Notes: generated by a model from the letters alone, not told the origin. A DNA stretch of 64,000 nt from Kribbella steppae (GCF_004342025.1 NZ_SLWN01000002.1:703362-767361); one strand, 5' to 3'; positions 40,372 to 49,506 are shown, counted from the first letter of the stretch. Numbers and translations are program-made.

Positions 40372-40725
40372 GTGCCGACGTACCAGTACCAGTGCACCGA
40401 CTGTGGCGAGGCGCTCGAGGTGCGTCAGAGCTTCACGGATGACGCGCTGACCGTCTGCCCGGCCTGCCAGGGCACCCTGCGCAAGGTGTTCAACGCCGTC
40501 GGCGTCGTCTTCAAGGGCTCGGGCTTCTACCGCAACGACAGCCGCAACTCGGGGAAGAGCACGGTTCCGGCCAAGTCCGACGCGTCGTCCTCCTCTTCCA
40601 GCTCGTCGTCGTCCTCGTCCGACTCCGGCTCCGGCTCCTCGTCGTCGGGTTCGAGCTCGAACACCTCCTCCTCCACCTCGTCGAGCGGCACCTCCTCCTC
40701 GAACACCAAAACCAGCGCCGCCTGA
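40372..40725 (+). CDS. FmdB-family zinc-ribbon protein with long Ser/Thr tail
   Basis: A 117-residue protein. Residues 1-55 form an FmdB zinc ribbon with two CxxC knuckles (YQCTDCGEALE and VCPACQG) and the VFKGSGFYRNDSR motif. The remaining half is almost entirely Ser with Gly, Thr and Asn, low-complexity and disordered. GTG start with AAGGGA upstream. The family is tied to transcription or stress regulation in some bacteria, but its role is not established. Confidence 0.88.
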   Translation: MPTYQYQCTDCGEALEVRQSFTDDALTVCPACQGTLRKVFNAVGVVFKGSGFYRNDSRNSGKSTVPAKSDASSSSSSSSSSSSDSGSGSSSSGSSSNTSSSTSSSGTSSSNTKTSAA

Positions 40726-40880
40726 TCTAGGCAGCGTCCTCTCGCGGCGTGAGTCGCCGCCCCTGCCGGTGTGAGGGGCGTGTCCCTTTTGGCCAGCGCC
40801 CGGTCACGTCCACCTGGCCGGCCGGGTCGGCTGTGGACAACCAACAGGTGGGGGCTCGGGAAACTCGTACTTTCTCTGGC

Positions 40881-41498
40881 ATGAGAATCCGTTTCCCGCT
40901 TCGTGACCTGATGCGTGCCGCTCGGTGGCATCGACGGCTGCTGGCCGGCGTGGCCGCCGCGGCAGCTGTGTACTTCGGCCTTGCCGCCCTGTCCCCTCCA
41001 CCGCCGCCGACGGTCGCTGTGCTGGCCGCCGCGCGCGACCTCGCCGGCGGAGCCGTGCCCGCCGGCTCCGACCTCCGCACCCTCGATCTACCCACCGGCG
41101 CCGTGCCCGACGGAGCGCTCAGACCGGGCACCGATCTGACCGCGCGCGTCCTGAGCGGCCCGGTCAGATCCGGCGAACCACTCACTGACGCCCGCTTCCT
41201 GGCACCGGTCTCGGTCCCAGCCGGCTCACTCGCCTACCCGTTCCGCATCGCCGACGCCGACATCAGCGCACTCCTCCGCGTCGGCGACCACATCAACCTG
41301 TACGCCGCCACCAGCACGCCGGCCGAGTCCGCAAACCTCCTCGCCCGCGCCGTCCGCGTGGTCGCCCTGCCCTCCCCTCGTACGACGACCACCGGCGCGC
41401 TGATCGTCGTCGCCACCAGTCCCGACGTCGCCACCCGCCTCGCCCAGGCCACCGCCAACTCCAGAATCACCGTGGCCCTGACCCCGGACACCAGCTGA
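40881..41498 (+). CDS. SAF-domain protein, CpaB/RcpC-like
   Basis: The 205-residue protein has a basic N-terminus, a membrane helix (LLAGVAAAAAVYFGLAAL) and a SAF domain (VAVLAAARDLAGGAVPAGSDL), followed by an RcpC-like region (VGDHINLYAATSTPAESANLLARAVRVVALP). CpaB/RcpC belongs to Flp/Tad pilus assembly, but no other Tad genes are nearby, so it may have another envelope role. The ATG at 40881 begins at the conserved basic helix. Confidence 0.82.
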   Translation: MRIRFPLRDLMRAARWHRRLLAGVAAAAAVYFGLAALSPPPPPTVAVLAAARDLAGGAVPAGSDLRTLDLPTGAVPDGALRPGTDLTARVLSGPVRSGEPLTDARFLAPVSVPAGSLAYPFRIADADISALLRVGDHINLYAATSTPAESANLLARAVRVVALPSPRTTTTGALIVVATSPDVATRLAQATANSRITVALTPDTS

Positions 41499-41617
41499 CG
41501 ATTACTTATCGGACACAACCGAGCACGATGAGTTCCGTAACGGCGCGCTCCCTCGCACCGACGGATGCCTGGCCCTACGTTGTCCGGGAACATCACCCGC
41601 TTCGTGGAGGCACCCAC

Positions 41618-42007
41618 ATGCTCAAGGGCTTCAAAGAATTCATCATGCGCGGCAACGTGATCGACCTCGCGGTCGCCTTCGTCATCGGCGTCGCGTTCAG
41701 CGCTTTCGTCAAATCGATCGTGGACGGCCTGATCAACCCGTTGATCGCCGCGATCTTCGGCAAGACGGATATCAGCCAGGTCTGGTCCTTCACCATCAAC
41801 AACTCGGAGTTCTCGATCGGCCTGATTCTGCAGGCGGCGCTCAACTTCCTGGTCGTCGCGGCGGCCGTCTACTTCGTCATCGTGTTGCCGCTGAACAAGC
41901 TCGCCGAGCGCCGCGCCCGCGGGGTCGAGCCCGAGCCCGACCCGCTGACCACCGACCAGCAGCTCCTCACCGAGATCCGCGACGCCCTGCAGCGGTCCCG
42001 TCCCTGA
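41618..42007 (+). CDS. mscL: Large-conductance mechanosensitive channel MscL
   Basis: A 129-residue channel that opens on membrane tension to release solutes. Signature FIMRGNVIDLAVAFVIGVAFSAFV is TM1, with DGLINPLIAAIFGK next, and TM2 is LILQAALNFLVVAAAVYFVIV; the cytoplasmic helix closes the protein. GGAGG lies upstream of ATG 41618. A strong hairpin follows the stop. Confidence 0.96.
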   Translation: MLKGFKEFIMRGNVIDLAVAFVIGVAFSAFVKSIVDGLINPLIAAIFGKTDISQVWSFTINNSEFSIGLILQAALNFLVVAAAVYFVIVLPLNKLAERRARGVEPEPDPLTTDQQLLTEIRDALQRSRP

Positions 42008-42014
42008 TCCCGTC

Positions 42015-42073
42015 GGGAGTGGGCGGGCGTACCTGCCTCTGCCCCTGAGCTCGCCAACCGCCCGCCCACTCCC
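42015..42073 (+). terminator. Hairpin terminator after mscL
   Basis: A perfect 15-bp inverted repeat (GGGAGTGGGCGGGCG / CGCCCGCCCACTCCC) with a 29-nt loop lies 8 bp after the mscL stop. No T-run follows. Confidence 0.75.
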
Positions 42074-42253
42074 GGTGTCGAGGACCAGCGAGATGTCGGT
42101 GAGCATCTGGTCGTCGCTCCGATAACGTTTTCCATCAAGACGAGAAGCCATTCAGCACCCAAGACCAGCCTTCGATTGCCAAGCAGGCCAGAAGGTCCGA
42201 CGATCCAACTGCCTCTCCGAGCTCTCTCGCGCCGCGGAATCGTGTCACAATTC

Positions 42254-42269
42254 CAGCGAGCGCTTTCTA
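42254..42269. promoter_or_regulatory. LacI-type operator upstream of the first lacI gene
   Basis: CAGCGAGCGCTTTCTA matches the palindrome at 49507-49522 at 13 of 16 positions, with the identical half AGCGCTTTCTA and the central CpG typical of LacI-family sites. It lies 11 bp before the GTG start at 42280, so autoregulation is likely. Confidence 0.6.
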
Positions 42270-42279
42270 AGGAGCTTCG

Positions 42280-43338
42280 GTGGCGAGACTGTCGTCAGGG
42301 GATCGGCCCACGGTGAAGGACGTCGCCGCGGTCGCCGGTGTTTCGGCGACGACCGTGTCCCGCGTGCTCGCGGGCAACTACCCGGTCGCGGCGACCACCC
42401 GGGGCCGGGTGATGCGCGCGGTCAAGCAGCTCGACTACGTCGCGAACGCGCAGGCCCGTGCCCTCGTCGGCGGTGGTCCGCGGACCGTGGCCTTCATCAT
42501 TCGTGACCTGGTCGGCCCGTTGTTCGCCTACATCGGACAAGGCGTCGAGCAGCAGACCACGGCCGAGGGACGGCTGTGCCTGGTCTGCACCCACAACGGC
42601 GACCCCGACCGTGAGCTCGAGCTGATCGAGCTGATGCGCGAGCAACAGGCCGAGGCCGTCGTACTCGTCGGTGGCGGTGTCCGGTCGGCGGCCAACCTCG
42701 AGCGGATGACGCAACTCGCCAACGCCCTGGATCGGACCGGCTCCCGGTTGGTGCTCTGTGGCCGGCCGCCGATCGGCCCGGACGTCCCGTCGACCGTGGT
42801 CGAGTACGACAACGAGGGCGGCGCGTTCGCGGCGACCAACTACCTGATCTCGCTCGGCCATCGCCAGATCGCCATCATCGGTGTGGGCGAGCCCGAGCAC
42901 ACCACCACCAAGGCACGGTTCGGCGGCTACACCCGCGCACACAAGGCGCATGGCCTCAAAGTCGCCAAGCAGCGAGTCCTGCCGGGTGCCTACGAACGCG
43001 AGTCCGGATACCAGCAGACGAAGGGGCTACTGGCCCGCGGCGTTCCTTTCACCGCTATCTTCGCGATCACCGACGTGGTCGCCAGCGGCGTGCTGTTCGC
43101 ACTGCACGAAGCCGGCCTGCGAGTCCCCGAGGACGTCTCCGTCATCGGGTACGACGACATCCCGCTGGCCGCCGACCTGACGCCGGGCCTCAGCACGGTC
43201 CACCTCCCCCACGAGGAGCTCGGCCGGACCGCGATCCGGCTCGCTCTGCACCGCGACGAGTACGCCCTCGACCAGCACGTTGTCCTCGGCACCCATCTGG
43301 TCGTGCGGGGCTCAACCGGCCCGGTACCGCACAAGTAG
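42280..43338 (+). CDS. LacI-family transcriptional regulator 1
   Basis: A 352-residue regulator. The N-terminal HTH is TVKDVAAVAGVSATTVSRVLAGNYPV, with hinge helix NAQARALVGG, and the periplasmic-binding-like ligand domain ends with GYDDIPLAADLTPGLSTVHLP. AAGGAG precedes the GTG. It is about half identical by eye to the next gene (NYPV, QARALxGx, RExxxxEQ patterns), indicating duplication. It probably senses a sugar taken up by the downstream transporter and binds TAGAAAnCGnT sites. Confidence 0.9.
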   Translation: MARLSSGDRPTVKDVAAVAGVSATTVSRVLAGNYPVAATTRGRVMRAVKQLDYVANAQARALVGGGPRTVAFIIRDLVGPLFAYIGQGVEQQTTAEGRLCLVCTHNGDPDRELELIELMREQQAEAVVLVGGGVRSAANLERMTQLANALDRTGSRLVLCGRPPIGPDVPSTVVEYDNEGGAFAATNYLISLGHRQIAIIGVGEPEHTTTKARFGGYTRAHKAHGLKVAKQRVLPGAYERESGYQQTKGLLARGVPFTAIFAITDVVASGVLFALHEAGLRVPEDVSVIGYDDIPLAADLTPGLSTVHLPHEELGRTAIRLALHRDEYALDQHVVLGTHLVVRGSTGPVPHK

Positions 43339-43370
43339 ACTCGGCCCGCCGACCAAGAGGGGACAGTTCG

Positions 43371-44471
43371 ATGGCTTCAGCCCGCACCCCGCGGACAGCC
43401 GACGACGGCTCGGGCTCCCGCCGGAAGTCGTCGACCGCCGCGACTCTCGGCGATGTCGCGACCCACGCCGGAGTCTCACCGGCGACCGTCTCCCGCGTCC
43501 TCGCCGGGAACTACCCGGTCTCCCGCTCGGCCCGCCAGCGCGTCCTGCGCTCCATCCGCGAACTCAACTACGTCGCCAACACGCATGCCCGGGCCCTGGC
43601 CGGCGTCCAGACCAAGACGATCGCGTTCGTGCTGGCCGACGTACGCGGACCGTCGTTCGCCGAGGCCGCTCACGGTGTCGAGCAGGAGGCCGCCCGGCTC
43701 GGCTGGCTCTGCCTGATCGGGACCACCCAGGGCGATCGGGAACGCGAGCTCGCCATCGTCCGGCTGATGCGTGAGCAGCGCGCCGGCGCGGTCGTCCTCA
43801 TCGGTGGTGTCGCCGACGCCGACGACTACAACGAGCAGATGACCGAGCTCGCCTATTCGTTGCGCGCCGCGGGTTCGCTGCTGGTGCTCTGCGGCCGCCC
43901 TCCCCTCGCAACCGGCGTACCGGCAGCAGTCATTGGATACGACAACGAAGAGGGCGCCTACGCCATCACCAGTCACGTGCTGGCGCAAGGGCATCGGCGC
44001 ATCCTGTTCCTGGGCGGAGAAGAGCGGCACACGACGAGTCTGGGGCGACTGGAGGGTTACAGTCGCGCCCTCAACACCTTCGGCGTGGAGTTCGACCCTT
44101 CGCTGGTCGAGCACGGTGTCTTCACCCGCGCCTCGGGCTATCAGCTCACCAAGAAGCGATTGACCGGGGCTCGCGACTTCACCGCGGTCTTCGCCGCGAC
44201 CGACGTGATGGCCGCGGGCGTGTACGCCGCCGTCAACGAGGCCGGTCTGAGCGTGCCGGACGACATCTCGATCGTCGGGTACGACGACATCGAGCTCGCC
44301 CAGGATCTGCGTCCGCGGATGACCTCGGTCCACGTTCCGTACGAGGAGCTCGGTCGGACAGCCGCGAAGGTCGCCGCCGACGAGGACCACAAGCGCGAGG
44401 ACTGGCCCGGCCTGCAGGTCACCTTGAAGACCCACGTGGTCGTCCGCGACTCAGTGGCCCGCCTCGACTAG
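43371..44471 (+). CDS. LacI-family transcriptional regulator 2
   Basis: A 366-residue paralogue of the preceding regulator with a 20-residue Ser/Arg-rich N-terminal extension. HTH TLGDVATHAGVSPATVSRVLAGNYPV, hinge NTHARALAGV, C-terminal GYDDIELAQDLRPRMTSVHVP. It starts 32 bp after the first lacI stop, so they may be cotranscribed. Its 3' end overlaps the convergent truncated lacI by 21 bp. The recognition helix (PATVSRVLAGNYPV) is nearly the same as in regulator 1, so the two may bind the same operators. Confidence 0.9.
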   Translation: MASARTPRTADDGSGSRRKSSTAATLGDVATHAGVSPATVSRVLAGNYPVSRSARQRVLRSIRELNYVANTHARALAGVQTKTIAFVLADVRGPSFAEAAHGVEQEAARLGWLCLIGTTQGDRERELAIVRLMREQRAGAVVLIGGVADADDYNEQMTELAYSLRAAGSLLVLCGRPPLATGVPAAVIGYDNEEGAYAITSHVLAQGHRRILFLGGEERHTTSLGRLEGYSRALNTFGVEFDPSLVEHGVFTRASGYQLTKKRLTGARDFTAVFAATDVMAAGVYAAVNEAGLSVPDDISIVGYDDIELAQDLRPRMTSVHVPYEELGRTAAKVAADEDHKREDWPGLQVTLKTHVVVRDSVARLD

Positions 44472-44993
44472 CGTCGCGAGCACCCGGCGGGCCGTCTCGC
44501 CCAGGTCGTTGCCCAGCGCAAGTGTCGTCACATGCTGAGGTGAGCGACCTGGCGGAGCGATCAGCACCAACGGTACGTCGTGCGCCGCAAGGTACCCGAG
44601 CTGCGCCTGGGTGAAGTCCACCAGCACCCCGACGACCCCACGAGTCCCCCGAGCCGACACCTGATCGAGCCAGTGTCGTGGCACCGGGCGGTCCGGAGCC
44701 ACCGTCGTCACCACGACCGACAGGCCGGTACGGCGCGCTTCCTCGTCGAAGGAGGTCAACACCGCACCGGCAGGAGCCGGGCTGGCCAAGACGACGTCGA
44801 CCAGTGCGGCCGGTCGCTGTCCGCTCCCGGCCGCTTTCACGTCGGCGGCGTACCCCCGCTGCCGCAGCACGTCCCGGACCCGGGCCCGGGTGGCCGGTGC
44901 GACCTCCGGGTAGGCGCGCAGCACCTTCGACACCGTGGACACCGAGACGCCGGCCTCCCGGGCGACGACCGCCAGTTTCGATCGCGCGGCCAT
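44451..44993 (-). CDS. LacI-family regulator, truncated after the first half of the sensor domain
   Basis: The 180-residue product has a complete HTH (KLAVVAREAGVSVSTVSKVLRAYPEVAPATRARVRDVL) and about half of the ligand domain. It stops right after LVEAGH, the point where LacI proteins normally continue GHRRIxx. The second subdomain, about 150 residues, is absent because the gene runs into the convergent lacI 2. It is therefore either a deletion derivative or a DNA-binding half-protein. It follows the solute-binding-protein gene by 10 bp as the last gene of the sugar ABC operon. Confidence 0.8.
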   Translation of the reverse strand: MAARSKLAVVAREAGVSVSTVSKVLRAYPEVAPATRARVRDVLRQRGYAADVKAAGSGQRPAALVDVVLASPAPAGAVLTSFDEEARRTGLSVVVTTVAPDRPVPRHWLDQVSARGTRGVVGVLVDFTQAQLGYLAAHDVPLVLIAPPGRSPQHVTTLALGNDLGETARRVLATLVEAGH

Positions 44994-45003
44994 CGGTCCG
45001 GCC

Positions 45004-46557
45004 CTACTGACCCTTGAGGTAGGCGTCGGCCTGCTTGGCCATCTCGGCCTGCAGCTTGCTCAGCCCGGCCTTCTCCACCGCCTTCTTCAGCTGGTCCAGG
45101 CCCTTGTCGACGTCGACCGCACCGATCCACAGCGGGTTGCCGTACTGCGTCATCGCCGCGGTGATCTGGCTGTCCTCCCGCTTCACCGGTGTCACGTCGG
45201 GGACGAACGACGCGTACGGGTCGACGGTGAAGTTGTCGTAGTCCTGGGCCCAGTCGAACCACTCGTTCTCGGTCGGAGTGATGTCCTTGATCTTCTTCTC
45301 CAGGCTCTGCCGCCAGCACAACGCGAACCCGGGGAAGCTGTACGCCGACACCTGCTCGAACCGGTCCGTTCCGACCGCCTTCCAGTCCTTGCCTTCGACG
45401 CCGTAGCTGATCAGGTCGTGGTTCTCCTTGATCGAGACCCAGTCCTCCAGCTGCAGGGCCCTCTCGTTGCTGCGGCCCTTCGTGTTCAGGACGACGAAGT
45501 TGTCAGCCTGGAAGGTCTGGTTCGGCTTGGCGTTCTTGCCACCACCCAGCGGTACGACGTTGGCCAGCTGCGCGGACGGGACGGCCTTGCGCAACGGCGC
45601 CAGCGACTGCGAGGAGAGTCCGTCGGTCATCGCCCACCGGGTCGCGATCCGGCCGGACTCGAACTGGGTCTTGATCGCGTTCGAGTCGACGTTCAGCGCG
45701 TCCTTGTTGATGATGCCGTCCTGGTAGTACTTGCGGACGGTTCGCAGCGCGTCGATCACCCCCGGCGCTTCCCAGAACGGGATCGGGTTGGACGACCCGG
45801 TGGTCTTGCCGTCCTGGGCCAGGTAGAACGGGAACGAACCACCACTGAAGAACTGCACGCTGACGTGCGGGTTCTCCCAGTCGTGCTGGTTCAGCCAGCC
45901 GACCGGCGCGAACGCGACCAGCAGGTCGGGCATGTTCGAGTTGACCCCGACCGGCGTGATCTTCTCCTTCTGCTTCACGTCGTACCAGTACTTCTCCAAC
46001 TGGTCGAACGTGGTGATGTCACCGAGGCCGAGCTTCTCGGCCAGGTCCTGCCGGATGGTGAAGTGGTGCAGCCGGGCGGCCGAGTTCACCTGCGGGATGC
46101 CGTAGAGCTTGCCCGACCACTTGTTCTGCTCGATCAGCTGCGGGGCCAGCGTCTTGCTCAGGTTCGGGTACTTGCCGATCAGCTCGTCGACCGCGACCAG
46201 TGACTTGCTGCCGACCAGCTGGACCATGTTCAGCCAGCGGGCCTGCAGGGCGGTGTCGAAGTTCTCACCGGCGGTGAACTTCAGCAGCGCCTGCTGCTGG
46301 TAGTTCGACCAGGCGATGAACTGCGGCGTGATGGTGAAGCCGAGGTCGGTCTTGAGCTTCTTGTTGACCTCGGCAAGGACTGTCTCCCAGCCCTTCGGAA
46401 CGTCGCCGGGCAGCAGCAGCGCGAGGGTGTCGCCGCCGGACGGCTTGGAACCGGACTGCGACGAGTCGCCGCAGCCGCTCAGGCCGAGCGCGGCCGCGAG
46501 GGACAGGCCACCGGTCGCGGACAGGAAACCGCGCCGGGAGAGTTGGTTGGCGGGCAC
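45004..46557 (-). CDS. Sugar ABC transporter substrate-binding lipoprotein (LplA-like)
   Basis: A 517-residue binding protein with a Tat-type leader (SRRGFLSATGG) and lipobox LSGC near residue 29. The SBP family 1 fold features the Asn-rich KWSGKLYGIPQVNS segment and WVSIKENHDLISYGVEGKDW, typical of the LplA type that binds oligosaccharides, often uronate-containing. It is encoded with LplB- and LplC-type permeases and no ATPase; the shared MsiK-type ATPase is normally encoded elsewhere in actinobacteria. Confidence 0.9.
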   Translation of the reverse strand: MPANQLSRRGFLSATGGLSLAAALGLSGCGDSSQSGSKPSGGDTLALLLPGDVPKGWETVLAEVNKKLKTDLGFTITPQFIAWSNYQQQALLKFTAGENFDTALQARWLNMVQLVGSKSLVAVDELIGKYPNLSKTLAPQLIEQNKWSGKLYGIPQVNSAARLHHFTIRQDLAEKLGLGDITTFDQLEKYWYDVKQKEKITPVGVNSNMPDLLVAFAPVGWLNQHDWENPHVSVQFFSGGSFPFYLAQDGKTTGSSNPIPFWEAPGVIDALRTVRKYYQDGIINKDALNVDSNAIKTQFESGRIATRWAMTDGLSSQSLAPLRKAVPSAQLANVVPLGGGKNAKPNQTFQADNFVVLNTKGRSNERALQLEDWVSIKENHDLISYGVEGKDWKAVGTDRFEQVSAYSFPGFALCWRQSLEKKIKDITPTENEWFDWAQDYDNFTVDPYASFVPDVTPVKREDSQITAAMTQYGNPLWIGAVDVDKGLDQLKKAVEKAGLSKLQAEMAKQADAYLKGQ

Positions 46558-46590
46558 AATGCCTCCAGAAGAAGGATGGAATGGCTGGGA

Positions 46591-47511
46591 TCAGCCCTTG
46601 GTGGCACCCAAGGTGATGCCCTTGACGAAGTAGCGCTGCGCGAACGGGTAGGCGAGCAGGATCGGGCCGATGGTGACGACCGTCAGAGCCAGCCGGAGCT
46701 GATAGACCGGCGTGGACTGCCCGGACGAAGTGGGCAGCATCTGCGAGAACGACACGTTCGAGACAAGGTTCTGCAGCAGCAGCGGAAGGGGGAACTTGTC
46801 CGTGTCGGAGATGAACAGCAGGGCCGTGAACCATTCGTTCCAGTAGTGCACGGCGTAGAACAGGCCGACCACCGCGAGGATCGGCTTGGACAGCGGCAGC
46901 CCGATCCGGAAGAAGATCTGCATCTCCCCCGCCCCGTCGACCCGGGCCGAGTCCATGATCTCCTCGGGCAACTGCCGGAAGGCACTGACCTGGATGAATA
47001 CCAGGAACGGCGCGATCAGCAGCGGCAGGATCACCGCGAAGTAGGTGTTCTGCAGTTTCAGGTACTGCGTGACGAGCAGGTACAGCGGGACCAGGCCGCC
47101 GGTGAACAGCATCGGGATGTAGGCGAACACCGCCAACGGCCTGCTGACGTAGGGCAACCGCCGCGCGATCACCCAGCTGAGTCCGGAGGTGAAGGCCAAC
47201 GCGAGCGCCGTACCGACGACAGTGATGAGGACACTCGCGGTGTAGGCGCTCAGCACGGTCGGACCGGTGAAGATCATCTCGTACGACGCGGTCGAGAACG
47301 GCTTGGGCAACAGGCTGTAGCCGGTGGTGGCCAGCTTCTGCTCGTCGGTGAACGAACCGGACAGGATCATCCAGAACGGCACCGCACAGAGCACCATGAA
47401 CAGGCTGACGCCGATCAGGCTGACGATCGTGAAGGGCTCCAGCTTGGTACGGCGCTTCGTAGTCGCCGTCCGGCCGGTCACCTTGGCAACACTCGAGGTC
47501 AATGTCGTCAT
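46591..47511 (-). CDS. Sugar ABC transporter permease, LplC/YtcP type
   Basis: A 306-residue membrane protein: a basic N-terminus, TM1 FTIVSLIGVSLFMVLCAVPFWMILSGSF, and the EAA loop (EEIMDSARVDGAGEMQIFFRIGLPLSKPI). The C-terminus RYFVKGITLGATKG is the hallmark of the LplC/YtcP subfamily. The ATG at 47511 overlaps the LplB-type stop as ATGA. Confidence 0.93.
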   Translation of the reverse strand: MTTLTSSVAKVTGRTATTKRRTKLEPFTIVSLIGVSLFMVLCAVPFWMILSGSFTDEQKLATTGYSLLPKPFSTASYEMIFTGPTVLSAYTASVLITVVGTALALAFTSGLSWVIARRLPYVSRPLAVFAYIPMLFTGGLVPLYLLVTQYLKLQNTYFAVILPLLIAPFLVFIQVSAFRQLPEEIMDSARVDGAGEMQIFFRIGLPLSKPILAVVGLFYAVHYWNEWFTALLFISDTDKFPLPLLLQNLVSNVSFSQMLPTSSGQSTPVYQLRLALTVVTIGPILLAYPFAQRYFVKGITLGATKG

Positions 47512-48449
47512 AGCAGGCTCGTCTCCTTCGAGTACCGGCGCTGCACCAGCACCGCGGTCGTCACCAGGACGAAGCCAACGACCGACTGGAACAGTCCGAC
47601 GGCGGCCGTTGTACCGAAGTCGCCGATCTGCCGGAGCGAGCGGAACACGTAGGTGTCGATCACGTCGGTGGTCGGGAAGAGGGTGCCGTTGTCGCCGATG
47701 ATCGCGTAGATCGTGCCGAAGTCGCCGTAGAAGATCCGGCCGACGCCGAGCACCAGCAGGACCGCGGCGGTCGGCTTCAGCAGCGGCAACGTGATCCGGA
47801 ACGCCATCTGCGCCCGGCTGGCGCCGTCGATCTGCCCGGCCTCGTAGACCTCCTCGGGGATCGAGGTGATCGCGGCCAGGAAGATGATGCTCATGTACCC
47901 GCCCAACTGCCAGACCTTCACCACGGTGAGGATCCACGGCCAGGGACCGGGTTCGCTGTACCAGTTCGGCGTCGGCAGTCCGAAGCCGCCGAGCGTGTCG
48001 TTGACCAGGCCGCCCGTACCCTGCGGGCCGGACAGCAGTACCTGCAGCATGATCGCGATCACGACCGGCGAGACGAAGTACGGGAAGAAGATCGTCGACT
48101 GGGCCGCGCGCTTGAAGAACCGGCCGCGGATCTCGTTCAGCATGATCGCGAGCGTGACGCCGGCCGCCAGCGTGGCGGCGAGGAAGAGCGTGTTCAGCAG
48201 CAGGGTGTTGACCAGGATCCGCTTCGCGTCACCCGAGCTGAAGAAGTAGCGAAAGTTGTCCAGGCCGTTCCACGGGCTGGCGAAGATGCCCTGGCTGATG
48301 TCGAACTCCTTGAAGGCGACCACCAGGCCCGCCATCGGTGCGTAGCTGAACACCAGGAAGAACGCCACCGCCGGCAGCGCCAGCATGCTCAGCCACAGAC
48401 TGCCCCGCAGCGTCACCCACCGCCGGCCGCCACTGGATCGGGTACTCAT
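47508..48449 (-). CDS. Sugar ABC transporter permease, LplB type
   Basis: A 313-residue membrane protein. TM1 is LPAVAFFLVFSYAPMAGLVVAFKEFD, with the LplB-typical GIFASPWNGLDNFRYFF, and the EAA loop is EEVYEAGQIDGASRAQMAFRITLPLLKPT. It pairs with the LplC-type permease to form the channel. It follows the hydroxyacid dehydrogenase gene by 37 bp. Confidence 0.93.
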   Translation of the reverse strand: MSTRSSGGRRWVTLRGSLWLSMLALPAVAFFLVFSYAPMAGLVVAFKEFDISQGIFASPWNGLDNFRYFFSSGDAKRILVNTLLLNTLFLAATLAAGVTLAIMLNEIRGRFFKRAAQSTIFFPYFVSPVVIAIMLQVLLSGPQGTGGLVNDTLGGFGLPTPNWYSEPGPWPWILTVVKVWQLGGYMSIIFLAAITSIPEEVYEAGQIDGASRAQMAFRITLPLLKPTAAVLLVLGVGRIFYGDFGTIYAIIGDNGTLFPTTDVIDTYVFRSLRQIGDFGTTAAVGLFQSVVGFVLVTTAVLVQRRYSKETSLL

Positions 48450-48486
48450 TGCGAGATCCCCTCGTTCGGAGAGAAAGCCGTCATGG

Positions 48487-49479
48487 TCACGCCACCCGAT
48501 CCAGGTCGGTCATGGTGACTTCGTGCAGGAGCGGGCGGCCAGTCACCAGCCGCTCGAGTTCGTCCACGGCAGACGCACCCAACCGGGCCAGTTCGTTGCC
48601 GTGCGACCCCGCGATGTGCGGGGTGACGAAGACATTCGGCAGGTCGAACAGCGCCGAGTCCGGATGCAGCGGCTCGGGGTCCGTGACATCGAGTACGGCG
48701 GAGATCCGCCCACTGCGCAGCTCGCCGATCAACGCATCGGTTTCGACCAGTTCGCCGCGTGCCGTGTTGATCAGTACGGCGCCATCCGGGAGCAGAGCGA
48801 GGCCGGCCCGGTCGATCATCTGGTGCGTCTCCGGAGTCGACGGCGCGTGCACGCTGACGATGTCGCTGGTCGCCAGCAACTCCGGCAGGCTCACCCGCGG
48901 TACGCCGAGGTCCTCGGCGTACGGGTCGTAGAGGCAGACCTCGAAGTCGAACGGCCGGAGCAGTTCGATCACCTGCCGGCCGATCCGGGAGGCGCCGATG
49001 ATGCCGACCCGGCGGCCGTAGTTCCCCAGGTCGGGATGGATGTAGGCGAGGGTGAACGACCGCCCGCTGCGATAGTGCTCGCGGAGCGCGAAGACGCCCT
49101 TGCCGGCCAGCAGGATCGTGCCGAGCGCGTACTCCGCGACCGGGATCGCGTTCGCCGCCGCGGCCGAGGAGACCAGGATGCCGCGCTCCCAGACCGCGGA
49201 CCCGACATGGGCCTTCACGCTGCCGGCGGCATGCAGTACGGCGCGGAGCTTGGGCGCCCGGGCGAGGAACTCCGCGTCCAGCGGCGGGCATCCCCAGCCA
49301 GTGATGAGCACCTCGAGGTCGTCGAGCCGGCCGGCCACCCGCGGGTCGTCGAAGTTGTCGACGACCAGGTCGGTGTCGATCGCGGCGAGCTCGCCGAGCC
49401 GCTGCCGGACCGTCGATGGGAACAGCAGTGGCCAGTGCTCCGCGGCGAGGGCGAACAGCGCCACCGGACGATCGGTCAC
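48487..49479 (-). CDS. D-isomer-specific 2-hydroxyacid dehydrogenase
   Basis: The 330-residue NAD-dependent enzyme has a Rossmann fold with GIIGASRIGRQVIELL at about residue 160. The catalytic Arg is in NTARGELVETDAL, Glu in LDVTDPEPL and His in VTPHIAGSHGNE. I chose GTG 49479 because GGAG stands 9 bases upstream; the ATG at 49500 has no site and lies next to the operator. As first gene of the LplBC-SBP operon it probably reduces or oxidises a product of the imported sugar. Confidence 0.87.
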   Translation of the reverse strand: MTDRPVALFALAAEHWPLLFPSTVRQRLGELAAIDTDLVVDNFDDPRVAGRLDDLEVLITGWGCPPLDAEFLARAPKLRAVLHAAGSVKAHVGSAVWERGILVSSAAAANAIPVAEYALGTILLAGKGVFALREHYRSGRSFTLAYIHPDLGNYGRRVGIIGASRIGRQVIELLRPFDFEVCLYDPYAEDLGVPRVSLPELLATSDIVSVHAPSTPETHQMIDRAGLALLPDGAVLINTARGELVETDALIGELRSGRISAVLDVTDPEPLHPDSALFDLPNVFVTPHIAGSHGNELARLGASAVDELERLVTGRPLLHEVTMTDLDRVA

Positions 49480-49506
49480 GGGCGGTACTCCGATCAGCAT
49501 CAGGAA

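Noticed and set aside
40398..40881. Minus-strand 134-codon acidic frame opposite the FmdB gene
   Set aside because: Its Glu/Asp runs are just the complement of the Ser tract of FmdB, and the zinc-ribbon gene is clear on the other strand.
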